Of a stretch of 64,000 nucleotides of DNA, positions 17,590-28,489 are shown one piece after another; position 1 is the stretch's first letter, and each line of letters starts with the position of its first letter. The notes beneath the pieces are model-generated. The model saw only the letters and a list, made by a program, of their open reading frames with translations. It was not told the origin of the DNA and searched no databases. The DNA comes from Planobispora longispora (GTDB taxonomy: Bacteria; Actinomycetota; Actinomycetes; Streptosporangiales; Streptosporangiaceae): NCBI RefSeq assembly GCF_016863135.1, contig NZ_BOOH01000023.1, positions 186,001 through 250,000 of the forward strand, written 5' to 3'. The position numbers were made by a program, and so were the translations under genes.

Positions 17590-17592
17590 TGG

Positions 17593-18495
17593 TCACCGCC
17601 GGTACTTGGGGTCGAGGGCCTCGCGCAGCGACTCGCCCAGCAGGGTGAAGCCGAGCGCGGCGATGACGATGGCCAGGCCGGGGAAGACCGCCAGCAGCGG
17701 CGCGCTGGACAGGTAGCGCTGGGTGTCGGCGAGCATCCGTCCCCACTCGGGGATGCTCGGGTCGTTGCTGGACAGGCCGAGGAAGGCCAGCCCGGCCGCG
17801 TCCACGATCGCGGTGGCCAGGGTCAGGGTGCCCTGCACGATCACCGGGGTCAGCGAGTTGGGCAGGATGTGGCCGAGCACGATCCGCCGTCGCCGCACCC
17901 CCACCGACGTGGCGGCCAGCACGTAGTCGGAGCGGCGCTGGGCCAGCATCTGGCCGCGGAGCAGCCGCGCGAAGATCGGCATGTTCACCACCGCGATGGC
18001 GATCATCACGGCGTCCAGGCCGGAGCCGAGCATCGCGGCGACGCCGATGGCGAACAGCAGGCCGGGGACCGAGAGCATCATGTCGACCACGCGCATCACG
18101 ACGCCGTCCACCCAGCCGCCGAAGGCCCCGGCGAGCAGGCCCAGCAGCAGCCCGCCCGCCATGCCGAGCAGGAGCGACACCACCCCGATGACCAGAGACC
18201 AGCGGGCTCCCCACAGCACCCGGGTGAACTCGTCGCGGCCCAGGTCGTCCAGGCCGAACCAGTGCTCGGCCGACGGTCCGGGGATGGAGACGGGGGTGAC
18301 CTGGCCGACGGGCTTGTCCGGCGGGTACGGCGCCAGCCAGGGGGCCAGCAGCGCGACCACGACGAACAGCGTGACCAGCAGCGCGCCCGCGATGGCGACC
18401 GGGTTGCGGCGCAGCCGCCGCCAGGCATCCCTGCCGAGGCTCCCGCCGGTCTCCTCCGGGGCGACCGCGACCGTCTCCGCCTGGGACAGGCTCAT
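17593..18495 (-). CDS. Oligopeptide ABC transporter permease OppC-like (system 1)
   Basis: 300 aa inner-membrane permease with an N-terminal cytoplasmic segment, a first helix (AIAGALLVTLFVVVALLAPW) and five more helices. The ATPase-contact EAA loop is RSDYVLAATSVGVRRRRIVLGH. The domain is of OppC type (HWFGLDDLGRDEFTRVLWGA). It forms the channel with OppB. The gap to OppB is 58 bp, larger than elsewhere in the operon. Confidence 0.93.
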   Translation of the reverse strand: MSLSQAETVAVAPEETGGSLGRDAWRRLRRNPVAIAGALLVTLFVVVALLAPWLAPYPPDKPVGQVTPVSIPGPSAEHWFGLDDLGRDEFTRVLWGARWSLVIGVVSLLLGMAGGLLLGLLAGAFGGWVDGVVMRVVDMMLSVPGLLFAIGVAAMLGSGLDAVMIAIAVVNMPIFARLLRGQMLAQRRSDYVLAATSVGVRRRRIVLGHILPNSLTPVIVQGTLTLATAIVDAAGLAFLGLSSNDPSIPEWGRMLADTQRYLSSAPLLAVFPGLAIVIAALGFTLLGESLREALDPKYRR

Positions 18496-18553
18496 GCGCC
18501 GCTCCTTCCCCGGGGAGTCCCGCGGCCTTCCCCGCGTCCTCGCCGATACCCGC

Positions 18554-19558
18554 TCACGCGGTCCTCACCCTCGGGTCGATGAGCCCGTAGGCGATGTCCA
18601 CCAGCAGGTTGACCAGCACGAAGATCACCGCGGTGAACAGGATGAAGCCCTGCAGCACCGCGTAGTCCCTGGCGGTGATCGAGTCGGCCATGAACTTGCC
18701 GAAGCCGGGGAAGGCGAAGACGGTCTCGGTCAGCACCGCCCCGCCCAGCAGCAGGCCGACCTGGAGGCCGACGATCGTGACCACCGGGAGCAGGGCGTTG
18801 CGCAGCACGTGCCGCCCGCGGATCGTGGCCGGGCGCAGGCCCTTGGCCTCGGCGGTGCGCACGTAGTCCTCGTGGAGCACGTCCAGCACCGACGCCCGGG
18901 TGATGCGGACCACGATCGCCAGCGGGATGGTGCCCAGCGCGATCCCCGGCAGGATCAGGTGCGCCAGCGCGTCCAGGGCGGCCTCCGGGTTCCCGGTCAC
19001 CAGGCCGTCCAGCACGTAGAAGCCGGTCGGGTGCTCGGCGTCCATCAGCGGGTCCTGGCGTCCGGCGGTGGGGAGGATCCCCAGTTTCTCGGCGAAGGCG
19101 AACTTCAGCATGTAGCCGAGGAAGAACACCGGGATCGTGATGCCGAACAGCGATCCGGCGACCGAGGCGTGGTCGAGCCAGGTGCCGTGGCGGCGCGCGG
19201 CGAAGTAGCCGAGCGGGACGCCCACCCCCACCGCGAAGATCATCGCGGTGAGGGCGAGCTCCACCGTGGCGGGGAAGGTGCGCAGCAGCTCCTCCAGGAC
19301 CGGGTGCTGGGTCCTGGTGGAGACCCCGAGGTCGCCCCGGAGCACGTTCCCCACCCACCTGAGGTACTGCTCGTACCAGGGCCGGTCGAGGCCGTAGAGC
19401 CGTTGGACCCGCTCCACGGCCTCGGGGGTGGCCCGTTCCCCGAGCAGGGCCTCGGCGGGCCCTCCCGGCAGCGCCCTGACCCACAGGAACAGCAGGATGG
19501 ACAGTCCCACCAGGATCGGCACGAGCAGCGCCAGCCGCCTGACGACGAACCTCAGCAT
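18554..19558 (-). CDS. Oligopeptide ABC transporter permease OppB-like (system 1)
   Basis: 334 aa permease of OppB/DppB type: N-terminal helix, the conserved YGLDRPWYEQYLRWVGNVL segment followed by GDLGVS, and the EAA loop YVRTAEAKGLRPATIRGRHV, with six helices in all. It starts 3 nt after the binding-protein stop. It partners with OppC. Confidence 0.93.
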   Translation of the reverse strand: MLRFVVRRLALLVPILVGLSILLFLWVRALPGGPAEALLGERATPEAVERVQRLYGLDRPWYEQYLRWVGNVLRGDLGVSTRTQHPVLEELLRTFPATVELALTAMIFAVGVGVPLGYFAARRHGTWLDHASVAGSLFGITIPVFFLGYMLKFAFAEKLGILPTAGRQDPLMDAEHPTGFYVLDGLVTGNPEAALDALAHLILPGIALGTIPLAIVVRITRASVLDVLHEDYVRTAEAKGLRPATIRGRHVLRNALLPVVTIVGLQVGLLLGGAVLTETVFAFPGFGKFMADSITARDYAVLQGFILFTAVIFVLVNLLVDIAYGLIDPRVRTA

Positions 19559-19561
19559 CGA

Positions 19562-21238
19562 TCAGTTCAGCGAGATCGAGGCGAGCTTGTCGTTGAGCAC
19601 CGGGCTCGGCACCCAGCCCTGGACGTTCTTGGCCGCGGCCGAGAACGACGGGCTCTGCGCGTACGGCACGCCGGGCACGAAGTCGGCGATCAGGGTGTTG
19701 GCCTGCTTGTACAGCGCCTCCCGTTTGGCCTGGTCCGGTTCCTTCTCCGCGTCGCTCAGCGTCTTGAAGATCTCCTCGTTCCGGAACGACCACTGGTTGG
19801 AGAAGGACTGGAAGAACGTGCCGAGGAAGTTGTCCGGGTCGCCGAAGTCGCCGTTCCAGCCGAGCAGGAAGAGCGGGCAGTCGCCGGCCTGGGTGCTGTT
19901 GAGGTAGTCGGGGCTCCACGGCGAGGTCTTCGGCGTGACCTTGAAGCCCGCGGCCTCCAGGTCGGCCTTCATCAGCTGGAAGTTGCCCGCCGGGTCGACC
20001 ATGTAGGCGCGGCTGACGCCGCTGGGGTAGCAGAACTCCAGCGTCGGGTTCGACACGCCGGACTCGGCGATGAGCTGCTTGGCCTTGTCGACGTTGTAGT
20101 CGTACTTGGTGAAGTCCTCGCTGTAGCTCCACAGGCTGTCCGGCATGAACGCGTTGGCGACCTTGGCGCCGGCGGCGTACTTGGTCTTCACGACGTTCTC
20201 GCGGTTGATCGCGTGGGCGATCGCCTGCCGGATCTTCTGGTTCTTCATGATGTCGGTTCTCTGGCTGAAGCCGAGGTAGCCCATGTTGAACGGCGCCCGC
20301 TCCAGCACCTGGGCCCCGGCGCTCTTCAGCGACTCCAGGTCGGCCGGGTCGGCGTAGTCGAAGGCGTGGACGGACCCGGCGCGCAGCGCCTGGGCCCGGT
20401 CGGCGGCCTTCTCGATGGGCTGGAATATGATCTTGCTGAGCTTGGCCTTCTCGCCCCAGTACTCGTCGTTGCGGACGAGCTCCAGCTTGTCGCCGCGCGT
20501 CCAGCTGCCGAACTTGAACGGCCCGGTGCCGACCGGGTGCTCGGTGCCGAAGGTCCCGGTGAACTGCGGCGACTCGGCGGTCCCGCTCACCTCGTCGGCC
20601 TTGTAGTCCTTGAGCGCCTTGGGGCTGGCGATGCCGAAGGACGACAGCGTCAGCGCCGACAGCACCACGGCGGACGGCTCGGTGAGCTTCAGCTCGACCG
20701 TGCCGTCGTCCTTGGCCGTGCAGCCGCCGTACAGGCTCTTGCCGAGGGTGTCGGCCTCGTTCTTGGCGAAGCCCCGGAAGACCGTCACCCAGTAGTAGGA
20801 GACCGAGTCCGACTGCGCCAGGCCGGTGAAGTTGTACCAGCGCTCGAAGTTGGCGCACACGGCCGCCGCGTTGAACGGCTCGCCGTCGTGGAACTTCACG
20901 CCCTGGCGGAGCTTGAAGGTGTAGGTCCTGGCGTCCTCGCTGACCTCCCAGCTCTCCGCGAGCCCGGCCACGACGTCGGTGCCGCCCTCCTCGGTGGCCA
21001 CGAGCGTCTCGAAGATCTGGTTGGTCACCCGGGAGGACTCGCCGTCGCTGTGGAAGGCCGGGTCCAGGATGGCCGGGTCCGCCGAGGAGGCGAAGATCAG
21101 GGTCGAGCCCCTCGCCGCCTCCGTCCCGCCGGTCCCCGGAGTCTCCTCGTCTCCGCCGCAGGCCGCCGCGGACAGGACCAGGACAAGGCCCGCCGTCACC
21201 GCCATCGTCCTGCGCAGGGGCATACCGTATCGTCGCAT
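19562..21238 (-). CDS. Peptide ABC transporter substrate-binding lipoprotein (system 1)
   Basis: About 558 aa SBP_bac_5 protein. The signal peptide ends in LSAAACGG, a lipoprotein-type cleavage site, so it should be lipid-anchored outside the membrane. Core landmarks are GLAESWEVSEDARTYTFKLR, QGVKFHDGEPFNAAAV and IRQAIAHAINRENVV. It binds peptides or similar ligands and delivers them to OppBC. ATG at 21238 is chosen for its GAGGTG ribosome site; ATGs at 21250 and 21223 are also in frame. It is the first gene of the operon, with a shared upstream motif at 21345-21360. Confidence 0.93.
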   Translation of the reverse strand: MRRYGMPLRRTMAVTAGLVLVLSAAACGGDEETPGTGGTEAARGSTLIFASSADPAILDPAFHSDGESSRVTNQIFETLVATEEGGTDVVAGLAESWEVSEDARTYTFKLRQGVKFHDGEPFNAAAVCANFERWYNFTGLAQSDSVSYYWVTVFRGFAKNEADTLGKSLYGGCTAKDDGTVELKLTEPSAVVLSALTLSSFGIASPKALKDYKADEVSGTAESPQFTGTFGTEHPVGTGPFKFGSWTRGDKLELVRNDEYWGEKAKLSKIIFQPIEKAADRAQALRAGSVHAFDYADPADLESLKSAGAQVLERAPFNMGYLGFSQRTDIMKNQKIRQAIAHAINRENVVKTKYAAGAKVANAFMPDSLWSYSEDFTKYDYNVDKAKQLIAESGVSNPTLEFCYPSGVSRAYMVDPAGNFQLMKADLEAAGFKVTPKTSPWSPDYLNSTQAGDCPLFLLGWNGDFGDPDNFLGTFFQSFSNQWSFRNEEIFKTLSDAEKEPDQAKREALYKQANTLIADFVPGVPYAQSPSFSAAAKNVQGWVPSPVLNDKLASISLN

Positions 21239-21344
21239 GCTGCACCTCATCGCCGTCTTACGGCCGGGTCCCGGCCGCCGTGCGGACTCCCCGTGATCGC
21301 AGGATCTACGCGGACGGCAGCGCTGACCACCCCCGGCGTGAGGC

Positions 21345-21360
21345 TGTGGCGTAAATGTGA
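21345..21360 (-). promoter_or_regulatory. 16-bp motif shared by both peptide importer operons (copy 1)
   Basis: The plus strand reads TGTGGCGTAAATGTGA, about 107-122 bp upstream of the binding-protein start. It matches 27728-27743 (TGTGGCTTAAATGTGA) at 15 of 16 positions. It is probably a common regulator site or promoter element; no regulator is known from the sequence. Confidence 0.5.
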
Positions 21361-21400
21361 CAGTCGGTTGACCGGAACGGTAAACAGGCGTTTCACAGCG

Positions 21401-21434
21401 GACGGCGCGCGCCGGCAGAGCGGCGCGCGCCGTC
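21401..21434 (-). terminator. Hairpin after peptide importer operon 2
   Basis: Perfect 14-bp arms (GACGGCGCGCGCCG and its complement) with a 6-nt loop lie about 55 nt beyond the stop of the OppF-like gene at 21489. There is no U run, as is common for actinobacterial terminators. It lies next to the upstream region of operon 1. Confidence 0.6.
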
Positions 21435-21488
21435 GGGAGGTGCGGGGCACCCGGTGGACGCGCGGGGCGCCCGTGCGGCGTCAGCCGT

Positions 21489-22582
21489 TCAGACGACCGG
21501 CTTCTTCGGGTGGAGGGCTTCCTCCACGTTCTGCGCGACCTTCGCCGCGGCCGGGGCCGTCGCCTGCTCCACGTTCTCCGGGAAGTGGCAGGCCACCTGG
21601 TGGCCGGGGGCCAGCTCCGCCAGCGGCGGCTCCTCCGTCTTGCAGATCACCTGGGCCTTCCAGCACCGGGTGTGGAAGCGGCAGGCCGGCGGCGGGTTGA
21701 GCGGGCTGGGCACGTCGCCCTGGAGACGGATGCGCTCGCGGTCCTTGCGCCGCGCCGGGTCCGGGATCGGCACGGCGGACAGCAGCGCGTTGGTGTACGG
21801 GTGCATCGGCGAGTCGTACAGGCTCTTCCGGTCGGCCAGCTCGACGATCTTGCCGAGGTACATGACCGCGACCCGGTCGCTGATGTGCCGGATGACCGAC
21901 AGGTCGTGCGCGACGATGACGTAGGTCAGGCCGAGCTCGTTCTGCAGGTCCTCCAGGAGGTTGACCACCTGGGCCTGGATCGACACGTCGAGCGCGGAGA
22001 CCGGCTCGTCCGCGATGATCATCTTCGGCTTGAGCGCGAGCGTGCGGGCGATGCCGATGCGCTGGCGCTGGCCGCCGGAGAACTCGTGCGGGTAGCGGTT
22101 GTAGTGCTCGGGGTTGAGGCCGACCAGCTCCAGGATCTCCTGGACCGCCTTCTTGGTCCCCTGCTCGGTCTGGACGCCCTGGATGCGGAAGGGCGCGCCG
22201 ACGATGGCGCCGACCGTGTGCCGCGGATTGAGCGAGGAGTAGGGGTCCTGGAAGATCATCTGGATGTCGCGGCGGAGCGGCCGGATCTTCGACTGCGACA
22301 TGTGGGTGATGTCGTGGCCCTCGAAGAAGATCTTCCCGGCGGTCGGCTCCATCAGCCGGGTGACCAGGCGGCCCGTGGTGCTCTTGCCGCAACCGGACTC
22401 GCCGACCAGGCCGAGCGTCTCGCCCTGGCGGACGTCGAAGCTGACCCCGTCGACCGCCCTGACCGCGCCGATCTGGCGCTTGAGCAGGCCCTTGGTCACC
22501 GGGAAGTGCTTCTGCAGGCCCTGGACGGACAACAGCGCTTCGGGAGCGTTCACGCCCTCGCCCCCCTTGTCGGCCCTGTGGC

Positions 22583-22586
<4 letters not shown>
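21489..22586 (-). CDS. Oligopeptide ABC transporter ATP-binding protein OppF-like (system 2)
   Basis: About 365 aa with Walker [10 protein letters not shown], signature [17 protein letters not shown], Walker [14 protein letters not shown] and the C-terminal Cys tail CRFHTRCWKAQVIC. GTG at 22586 overlaps the OppD stop (GTGA); a second GTG at 22553 has a strong GGGGGGCGAGG site and could be the real start. It is the last gene of the second importer operon, followed by a long hairpin. Confidence 0.93.
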
Positions 22587-23634
<1,048 letters not shown>

Positions 23635-23638
<4 letters not shown>

Positions 23639-24648
23639 GAGAGCCTCACCCTCGGGTCGACCACCGCGTACAGAACGTCCACGATGAGGTTGGCCAGGAC
23701 GATGAAGAACGCCGCGAACAGGGTGACGCCCAGCACGACGGGCAGGTCGTTGCCCCGGATCGCGTCGATGACCAGCTTGCCGATGCCGGGGATGGAGAAG
23801 GTGCTCTCGGTGAGCACCGCGCCGCCCAGCAGCAGGCCGAGGTCGAGGCCGAAGATGGTGAGGATGGGGGTGAGCGTGGCGCGCAGGGCGTGCTTGGTGA
23901 CGACCGTGCGCTCCTTGAGGCCCTTGGCGCGGGCCGTGCGGATGTAGTCCTCGCCCATGGTCTCCAGCATGCCCGCCCGGGTGAGCCGGGCGTACAGGGC
24001 GGCGTAGAGGAAGGCCAGGGTGATCCAGGGCAGCACCAGCGCCTGGAACCACATCAGCGGGTTCGTCGTGATGGGCGTGTAGCTGCCGCCGCCGGGGAAG
24101 ATGCCGAGCGTGTAGGCGAACAACGCGAGCGAGACCAGGCCGGTGAAGTAGATCGGCAGCGAGACTCCCGCCAGCGCCACCGTCATCGCCGCCCGGTCGA
24201 GCACGGTGCCGCGTTTCAGCGCGGATATGACGCCGATGGAGACGCCTGCCACGACCCAGATCACCGCCGCGCCGATGGCCAGCGAGATGGTCGCGGGGAG
24301 CCGGTCGAGCAGGGTGGGCCAGACCGGCTGGTTGTTGTTGAAGGAGAAGCCGAAGCAGGGCGCCGGGCACTCTGCCTTCCGCGGCCCGAGCGAGTAGTCC
24401 TGGCCCGCCACGATGCCCTTGGCGAAGCGCCCGTACTGCACGATGAGCGGGTCGTCCAGGTGGAGCCGCTTGACGGCGCCCTGGATCGCCTCGGGTGTGG
24501 CGTCCCGCCCGACGTAACGCGACGCCATGCCCTCGGGGGTCTGTCCCAGGGCACGCGGGATGAGGAAGAAGATCGCGAAGGTCGCCACACTGACGATGAC
24601 GAGCATCAGCACGGCGGCGATCACGCGGCGGACGATGAAAGCGACCAC
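23635..24648 (-). CDS. Oligopeptide ABC transporter permease OppB-like (system 2)
   Basis: 337 aa, six helices. It has the OppB-type N-terminus (FIVRRVIAAVLMLVIVSVA), a long periplasmic loop containing two Cys (AECPAPCFGF), and the EAA loop YIRTARAKGLKERTVVTKHA. The GTG start at 24648 has no good ribosome site and lies only 13 nt after a large hairpin, so translation may be tuned. It is downstream of the binding protein in the same direction. Confidence 0.92.
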
Positions 24649-24661
24649 GATCGTTCGGCCG

Positions 24662-24692
24662 GGGCGCCCGGGAGGATCGCTCCCGGGCGCCC
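24662..24692 (-). promoter_or_regulatory. Intra-operon hairpin between binding-protein and permease genes
   Basis: A perfect inverted repeat of 13 bp (GGGCGCCCGGGAG) with a 5-nt loop lies between the binding-protein stop (24729) and the OppB start (24648). Such hairpins commonly protect the upstream binding-protein message from 3' decay or attenuate the downstream genes. Confidence 0.7.
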
Positions 24693-24728
24693 TAGGCCTT
24701 CACCTGCCTTTGGCTAGCTAGAGAAGGA

Positions 24729-26507
24729 CTACTGCTGGACGCCGAGCCACGTGTAGTCGTACATGCCGTAGGCGGGGTGCACGTACACGTTGGTCAGGCT
24801 GGCCGGACGGAAGATCAGAGTCTTCTCGTAGACGAACGGCAGGAACGCGGCCGACTCCATGACCTTCTTGTCGACCTCGGCCCAGATCTTGTTGCGCTCG
24901 GCCGGGTCGGTGGTCTGGATGCCCTTGTCGAGCAGCTCGTTCACCGCCGGGTCGTTGAGCTCCATCATGTTGTAGTTGCCCGAGGGCTTGATGAAGCGGC
25001 CGTCGACGATCTGCGACAGGAAGCCGAAGCCCGAGGGCCAGTCGGCGCCCCAGCCGGCGATCATGATGCCCAGCTTGTTCTGGTGCACGAAGTCCGGCTT
25101 GCCGGCGTACTGCGCGCTCCAGTCACCCGAGGGGTACTTCTTGATCGTGGCCTTGATGCCGACCTTGTCCAGCGAGGCCTGCAGGGCCTCGGCGACCTGG
25201 ACCTCCTTGACCCGGTCACCGCGGACCGCGATGTTGGTCTCGAAGCCGTTCGGCTGGCCGCAGGCCGTCAGGGCCTCCTTGGCCTTGGCCACGTCGCCCT
25301 TGTTGTCGGCGCCGTTCGGGAACAGGTCGTACTGCTGGTAGCCGACCGTGGTCGGGGTCATCAGCGTGCTGCCGATGTCACCGCCGAGCGGGCCGCCCCA
25401 CGGCGCCTGGGTGGCGACCTGGTCGGTGGCGTACTGCACGGCCTTGCGGCACTCGATGTTGTCGAACGGGGCGACCTTGGTCGACATCATCGCGTAGCGG
25501 TTGAAGGGGGTGTACGGGTTGTCCGTCGAGTCCTTCAGCTTGGCGTCGGCGACGATCTTCGCGCGGGCGGCCGGCTGCACACCGGTGCCGCCGAGGTCGA
25601 CGTGGATCTGCCCGGCCAGCAGGCGCTGGTCGATGTCCTCGCCGCTCTGCTTCATCTGGACCTCGATGCGGTCCGGAAGCTGCTTGCGCGTGGTGTCGGT
25701 GGCCGGGTCCCAGTTCTCGTTCTTCACGAGGTTGAACTGCTTGCCGACCTCGTAGCTCTCGATCTTGTAGGGGCCGGTCGAGGCGACGGTCTTCTCGTAC
25801 TCCAGGCCGGTGTCCTTGGCCTGCGGCACCGGAGCCGACTGCGGGTTGGCGACCAGGAAGTCGAACTCGGAGAACGGCTTCTTCAGCTTGAAGACGACCG
25901 TGTAGTCGTCCGGGGTCTCGACGCCCTTGAAGTTGTCGAGGTTCTTGTCCTTGTAGGGACCCTTGTAGTCACCGGAGTCGAGGTACTCGGCGAAGTACTT
26001 CGGACCGTCGGTGAGCTCCTCGCTGAAGTTGCTCCGGGCGATGGCGTACTTGACGTCCGCGGCCTTGACCTCCGTGCCGTCGTCGTACTTGATGCCCTTC
26101 TTGAGCTTGTACGTCCAGGTCAGGCCGTCCTCGCTGGCCTCGCCGAGACCCTCCGCCAGGTCGGGGACCAGCTTCAGGCCCTCCTCACCGGGAGCGGCGG
26201 CGTAGGTCAGCAGCGGGCGAGCGTACAGACGCGTGAAGTTCCAGTTGAACGCGTAGTAGGTGTTGCCCGGGTCCATCGAGTCGGGCTCGTCGGAGTAGGC
26301 GAACTTGAGCGTCCCGCCCTTGGCGTCCGAGGGGTTGACGACCTTGGTGTAGCCGTCGTTGTGCTTGGCGGCGGAGGTCCCGGCACCGGTGTTGCCCGTC
26401 CCGGTGTTGTTGTTGCCGCCACCGCCGGCGGTACCGCCGCAGGCCGCGAGGCCCATGGTGAGCGCGGTGCCCAGTGCGGCGAGCGCGAGGGCTTTGGTCT
26501 TCCTCAT
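24729..26507 (-). CDS. Peptide ABC transporter substrate-binding lipoprotein (system 2)
   Basis: 592 aa SBP_bac_5 family. The signal peptide carries a clear lipobox (MGLAACGG), then a Gly/Asn/Thr-rich linker. Landmarks are DLAEGLGEASEDGLTWTYKL and KKGIKYDDGTEVKAADVKYA near the N-terminus and a typical C-terminus. It captures peptides outside the membrane. Unusually it is the second gene of its operon, behind OppC. The G+C is slightly lower and the codons more optimised than its neighbours, as expected for an abundant binding protein. Confidence 0.93.
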   Translation of the reverse strand: MRKTKALALAALGTALTMGLAACGGTAGGGGNNNTGTGNTGAGTSAAKHNDGYTKVVNPSDAKGGTLKFAYSDEPDSMDPGNTYYAFNWNFTRLYARPLLTYAAAPGEEGLKLVPDLAEGLGEASEDGLTWTYKLKKGIKYDDGTEVKAADVKYAIARSNFSEELTDGPKYFAEYLDSGDYKGPYKDKNLDNFKGVETPDDYTVVFKLKKPFSEFDFLVANPQSAPVPQAKDTGLEYEKTVASTGPYKIESYEVGKQFNLVKNENWDPATDTTRKQLPDRIEVQMKQSGEDIDQRLLAGQIHVDLGGTGVQPAARAKIVADAKLKDSTDNPYTPFNRYAMMSTKVAPFDNIECRKAVQYATDQVATQAPWGGPLGGDIGSTLMTPTTVGYQQYDLFPNGADNKGDVAKAKEALTACGQPNGFETNIAVRGDRVKEVQVAEALQASLDKVGIKATIKKYPSGDWSAQYAGKPDFVHQNKLGIMIAGWGADWPSGFGFLSQIVDGRFIKPSGNYNMMELNDPAVNELLDKGIQTTDPAERNKIWAEVDKKVMESAAFLPFVYEKTLIFRPASLTNVYVHPAYGMYDYTWLGVQQ

Positions 26508-26566
26508 CGTGGTTGTACACCCCTTGTCATGAGTGACGGTGATATCGAGGGACGGAAGCGTTGCCG

Positions 26567-27577
26567 CTAACGAGCTCGGGGGTCGAGGGCGTCCCGGAGC
26601 CCGTCTCCCAGAAGGTTGAAGGCCATCACGGTAATGAAGATCGCGAGACCCGGGACGAGCATGAAGTGCGGTGCGATCTGGTAGTAGTCCACCGCGCGGG
26701 TGAGCATGCCTCCCCAGGAGGCCTGCGGTTCCGCCACGCCCACGCCGAGGAACGACAGCGCGGCCTCGAAGAGGATGTTCGTGGGGATGAGAAGCGTGGA
26801 GTAGACCAGGATCGGCGCCGCGAGGTTGGGGAAGACCTCACGGAAGATGATGTAGCGGTTGCCCGCGCCCAGCGACCGGGCGGCGTCGACGAACTCGCGC
26901 TCGCGCAGCGAAAGGGTCTGGCCGCGCACGATTCGCGCGATGTACGGCCAGTTGAAGAACCCGATGATGAACACGATCACCGCCACCCGCAGGGCGTTGC
27001 CCTTGAGGCCGAGCGCCTCGTCGGGGACGGCGCCCACGATGGCGATCGCGAACAGCAGCAGCGGGAAGGCGAGGAAGACGTCCATCAACCGGCTGATGAT
27101 CGTGTCGACCCAGCCGCCGAAGTAGCCCGCCAGCACGCCCATCAGCGAGCCGATCACCACGGACAGCAGCGTGGCGAGGAAGGCGACCAGCAGCGAGATC
27201 TGAGCGCCGGACAGGATGCGGGCGAACAGGTCACGGCCGTTGACCGGCTCGAGACCGAGGGGATGCTCCAGGCTGATGCCGCCCCAGGCGCCGATCGGCG
27301 CGCTGGTCATGGGATCGACGAGATCGTTGTTGGGCACGTTCGGCGAGTCGCCGAAGAGCGCGATCAGCCCGCCGAACGGACGTTCGGCGAAGACGGCGAC
27401 CAGCGTCAGGAACAGCACGACATAGAAGCCGACGAAGGCGGCCTTGTCACGTTTCAGCCGCATCCATGCGATCTGACCGAGCGAACGGCCTTCGATGGCC
27501 TTTCCGCCCGCCCCTTCAAGCACGGCCTCCGGCTGGGCCTCCAAGGCCTGCCCGGAGACATCGAGCGGTGCGGTCAT
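26567..27577 (-). CDS. Oligopeptide ABC transporter permease OppC-like (system 2)
   Basis: 336 aa. It has a cytoplasmic N-terminus, a first helix (AAFVGFYVVLFLTLVAVFAE), the OppC-type HPLGLEPVNGRDLFARILSG, and the EAA loop REFVDAARSLGAGNRYIIFR. It is the first gene of operon 2, preceded by AGGGGG before ATG. In most Opp operons the binding protein leads; here OppC does. Confidence 0.93.
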   Translation of the reverse strand: MTAPLDVSGQALEAQPEAVLEGAGGKAIEGRSLGQIAWMRLKRDKAAFVGFYVVLFLTLVAVFAERPFGGLIALFGDSPNVPNNDLVDPMTSAPIGAWGGISLEHPLGLEPVNGRDLFARILSGAQISLLVAFLATLLSVVIGSLMGVLAGYFGGWVDTIISRLMDVFLAFPLLLFAIAIVGAVPDEALGLKGNALRVAVIVFIIGFFNWPYIARIVRGQTLSLREREFVDAARSLGAGNRYIIFREVFPNLAAPILVYSTLLIPTNILFEAALSFLGVGVAEPQASWGGMLTRAVDYYQIAPHFMLVPGLAIFITVMAFNLLGDGLRDALDPRAR

Positions 27578-27727
27578 ACAGTGGCCCCCTGGATCCCAGA
27601 CGACGTTGTCCGATGAACGCGTCCCCCGGGTCGGGGTGTCGCGCCCTGAGTCTACGGTTCTGTTTCTTCAGTTCCGTTCCGCAGAATCTATGGGCTGAAC
27701 TGCACTTACCAGACCTTTGGCGGCCTA

Positions 27728-27743
27728 TGTGGCTTAAATGTGA
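27728..27743 (-). promoter_or_regulatory. 16-bp motif shared by both peptide importer operons (copy 2)
   Basis: The plus strand reads TGTGGCTTAAATGTGA, 151-166 bp upstream of the OppC start, and matches the copy at 21345-21360. The surrounding 27650-27800 is AT-rich for this genome and is the likely promoter region of operon 2. Confidence 0.5.
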
Positions 27744-27872
27744 TTCACGTGAAATTCATTCGTTTTGATCTTGATCTGAATGTCCCCGGGAGGTTCCGTT
27801 TCTGTCTTGATTTTGTGACACAACCGTGGCCGCCCCGGGCACCCCCGTCACACGGCGTCCGAGACCCGCGCC

Positions 27873-28412
27873 TCACCCGATCCCGCGGCGCTTGAGGATC
27901 GCCTCGATGTCGGAGAAGTCGTCGTCCTCCGCGGGCTTGGCCGCCGGCTTGCTCCCCGGCTTGAGCGCTCCCGGCCTGGCCGCGGCCCCGGGAGTGCGCT
28001 GCGGCAGCGGCTGGGTGACGGTGGCGCCGGAGCCCTGACCGGCGGCGCCGCGCGCCGCGGCCGGGACCGCCGGAGTCCCCGGGGCCGCGGTCCGGGCCGA
28101 CGACAGACGGCGGGCCCTCAGCACGCCCGAGACCAGGAACAGCACCACCGACAGGCCGGCCACCGCCACACCTGCCCACACCTTCGGATTGAACACCAGT
28201 CCGGCGACGAAACCGGTGACCGCCGTGCCGATGTCCCACAGTGTCGGCAGCGCGTCCGTCAGATAGGCCGCCACCGGCAGCAGCGACCACGCCGCCATCC
28301 GCAACCCGGCCGCGGCCCCCCGGCGGCGCAGCATCAGGAAGCTCACGACCAGTCCCACCCCGGTCAGCCCGGCGCAGAGCGCCAGCCACGGGATATCGGC
28401 GAACGTCAGCAT
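27873..28412 (-). CDS. Small conserved membrane protein with basic/acidic tail
   Basis: 179 aa. Hydrophobic segments lie at about 5-25, 36-54, 62-80 and 82-100, then a Pro/Ala-rich linker and the tail DDDFSDIEAILKRRGIG, a conserved-looking cytosolic end. I recognise no enzymatic motif; similar actinobacterial proteins are sometimes mislabelled cellulose synthase. The ATG has AGGGGATT 8 nt upstream. Its promoter region carries two CCCTAAGGG repeats and the GGGGTCATCCC core found at the two-component operator, so it may be a target of that system. Confidence 0.75.
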   Translation of the reverse strand: MLTFADIPWLALCAGLTGVGLVVSFLMLRRRGAAAGLRMAAWSLLPVAAYLTDALPTLWDIGTAVTGFVAGLVFNPKVWAGVAVAGLSVVLFLVSGVLRARRLSSARTAAPGTPAVPAAARGAAGQGSGATVTQPLPQRTPGAAARPGALKPGSKPAAKPAEDDDFSDIEAILKRRGIG

Positions 28413-28489
28413 GGTGGAATCCCCTCGTATTCGGTTGCCTGTTTTCCATCCTGGCACGCCGATACGCGAGTGCTCCTCCTCCTTTGGGA

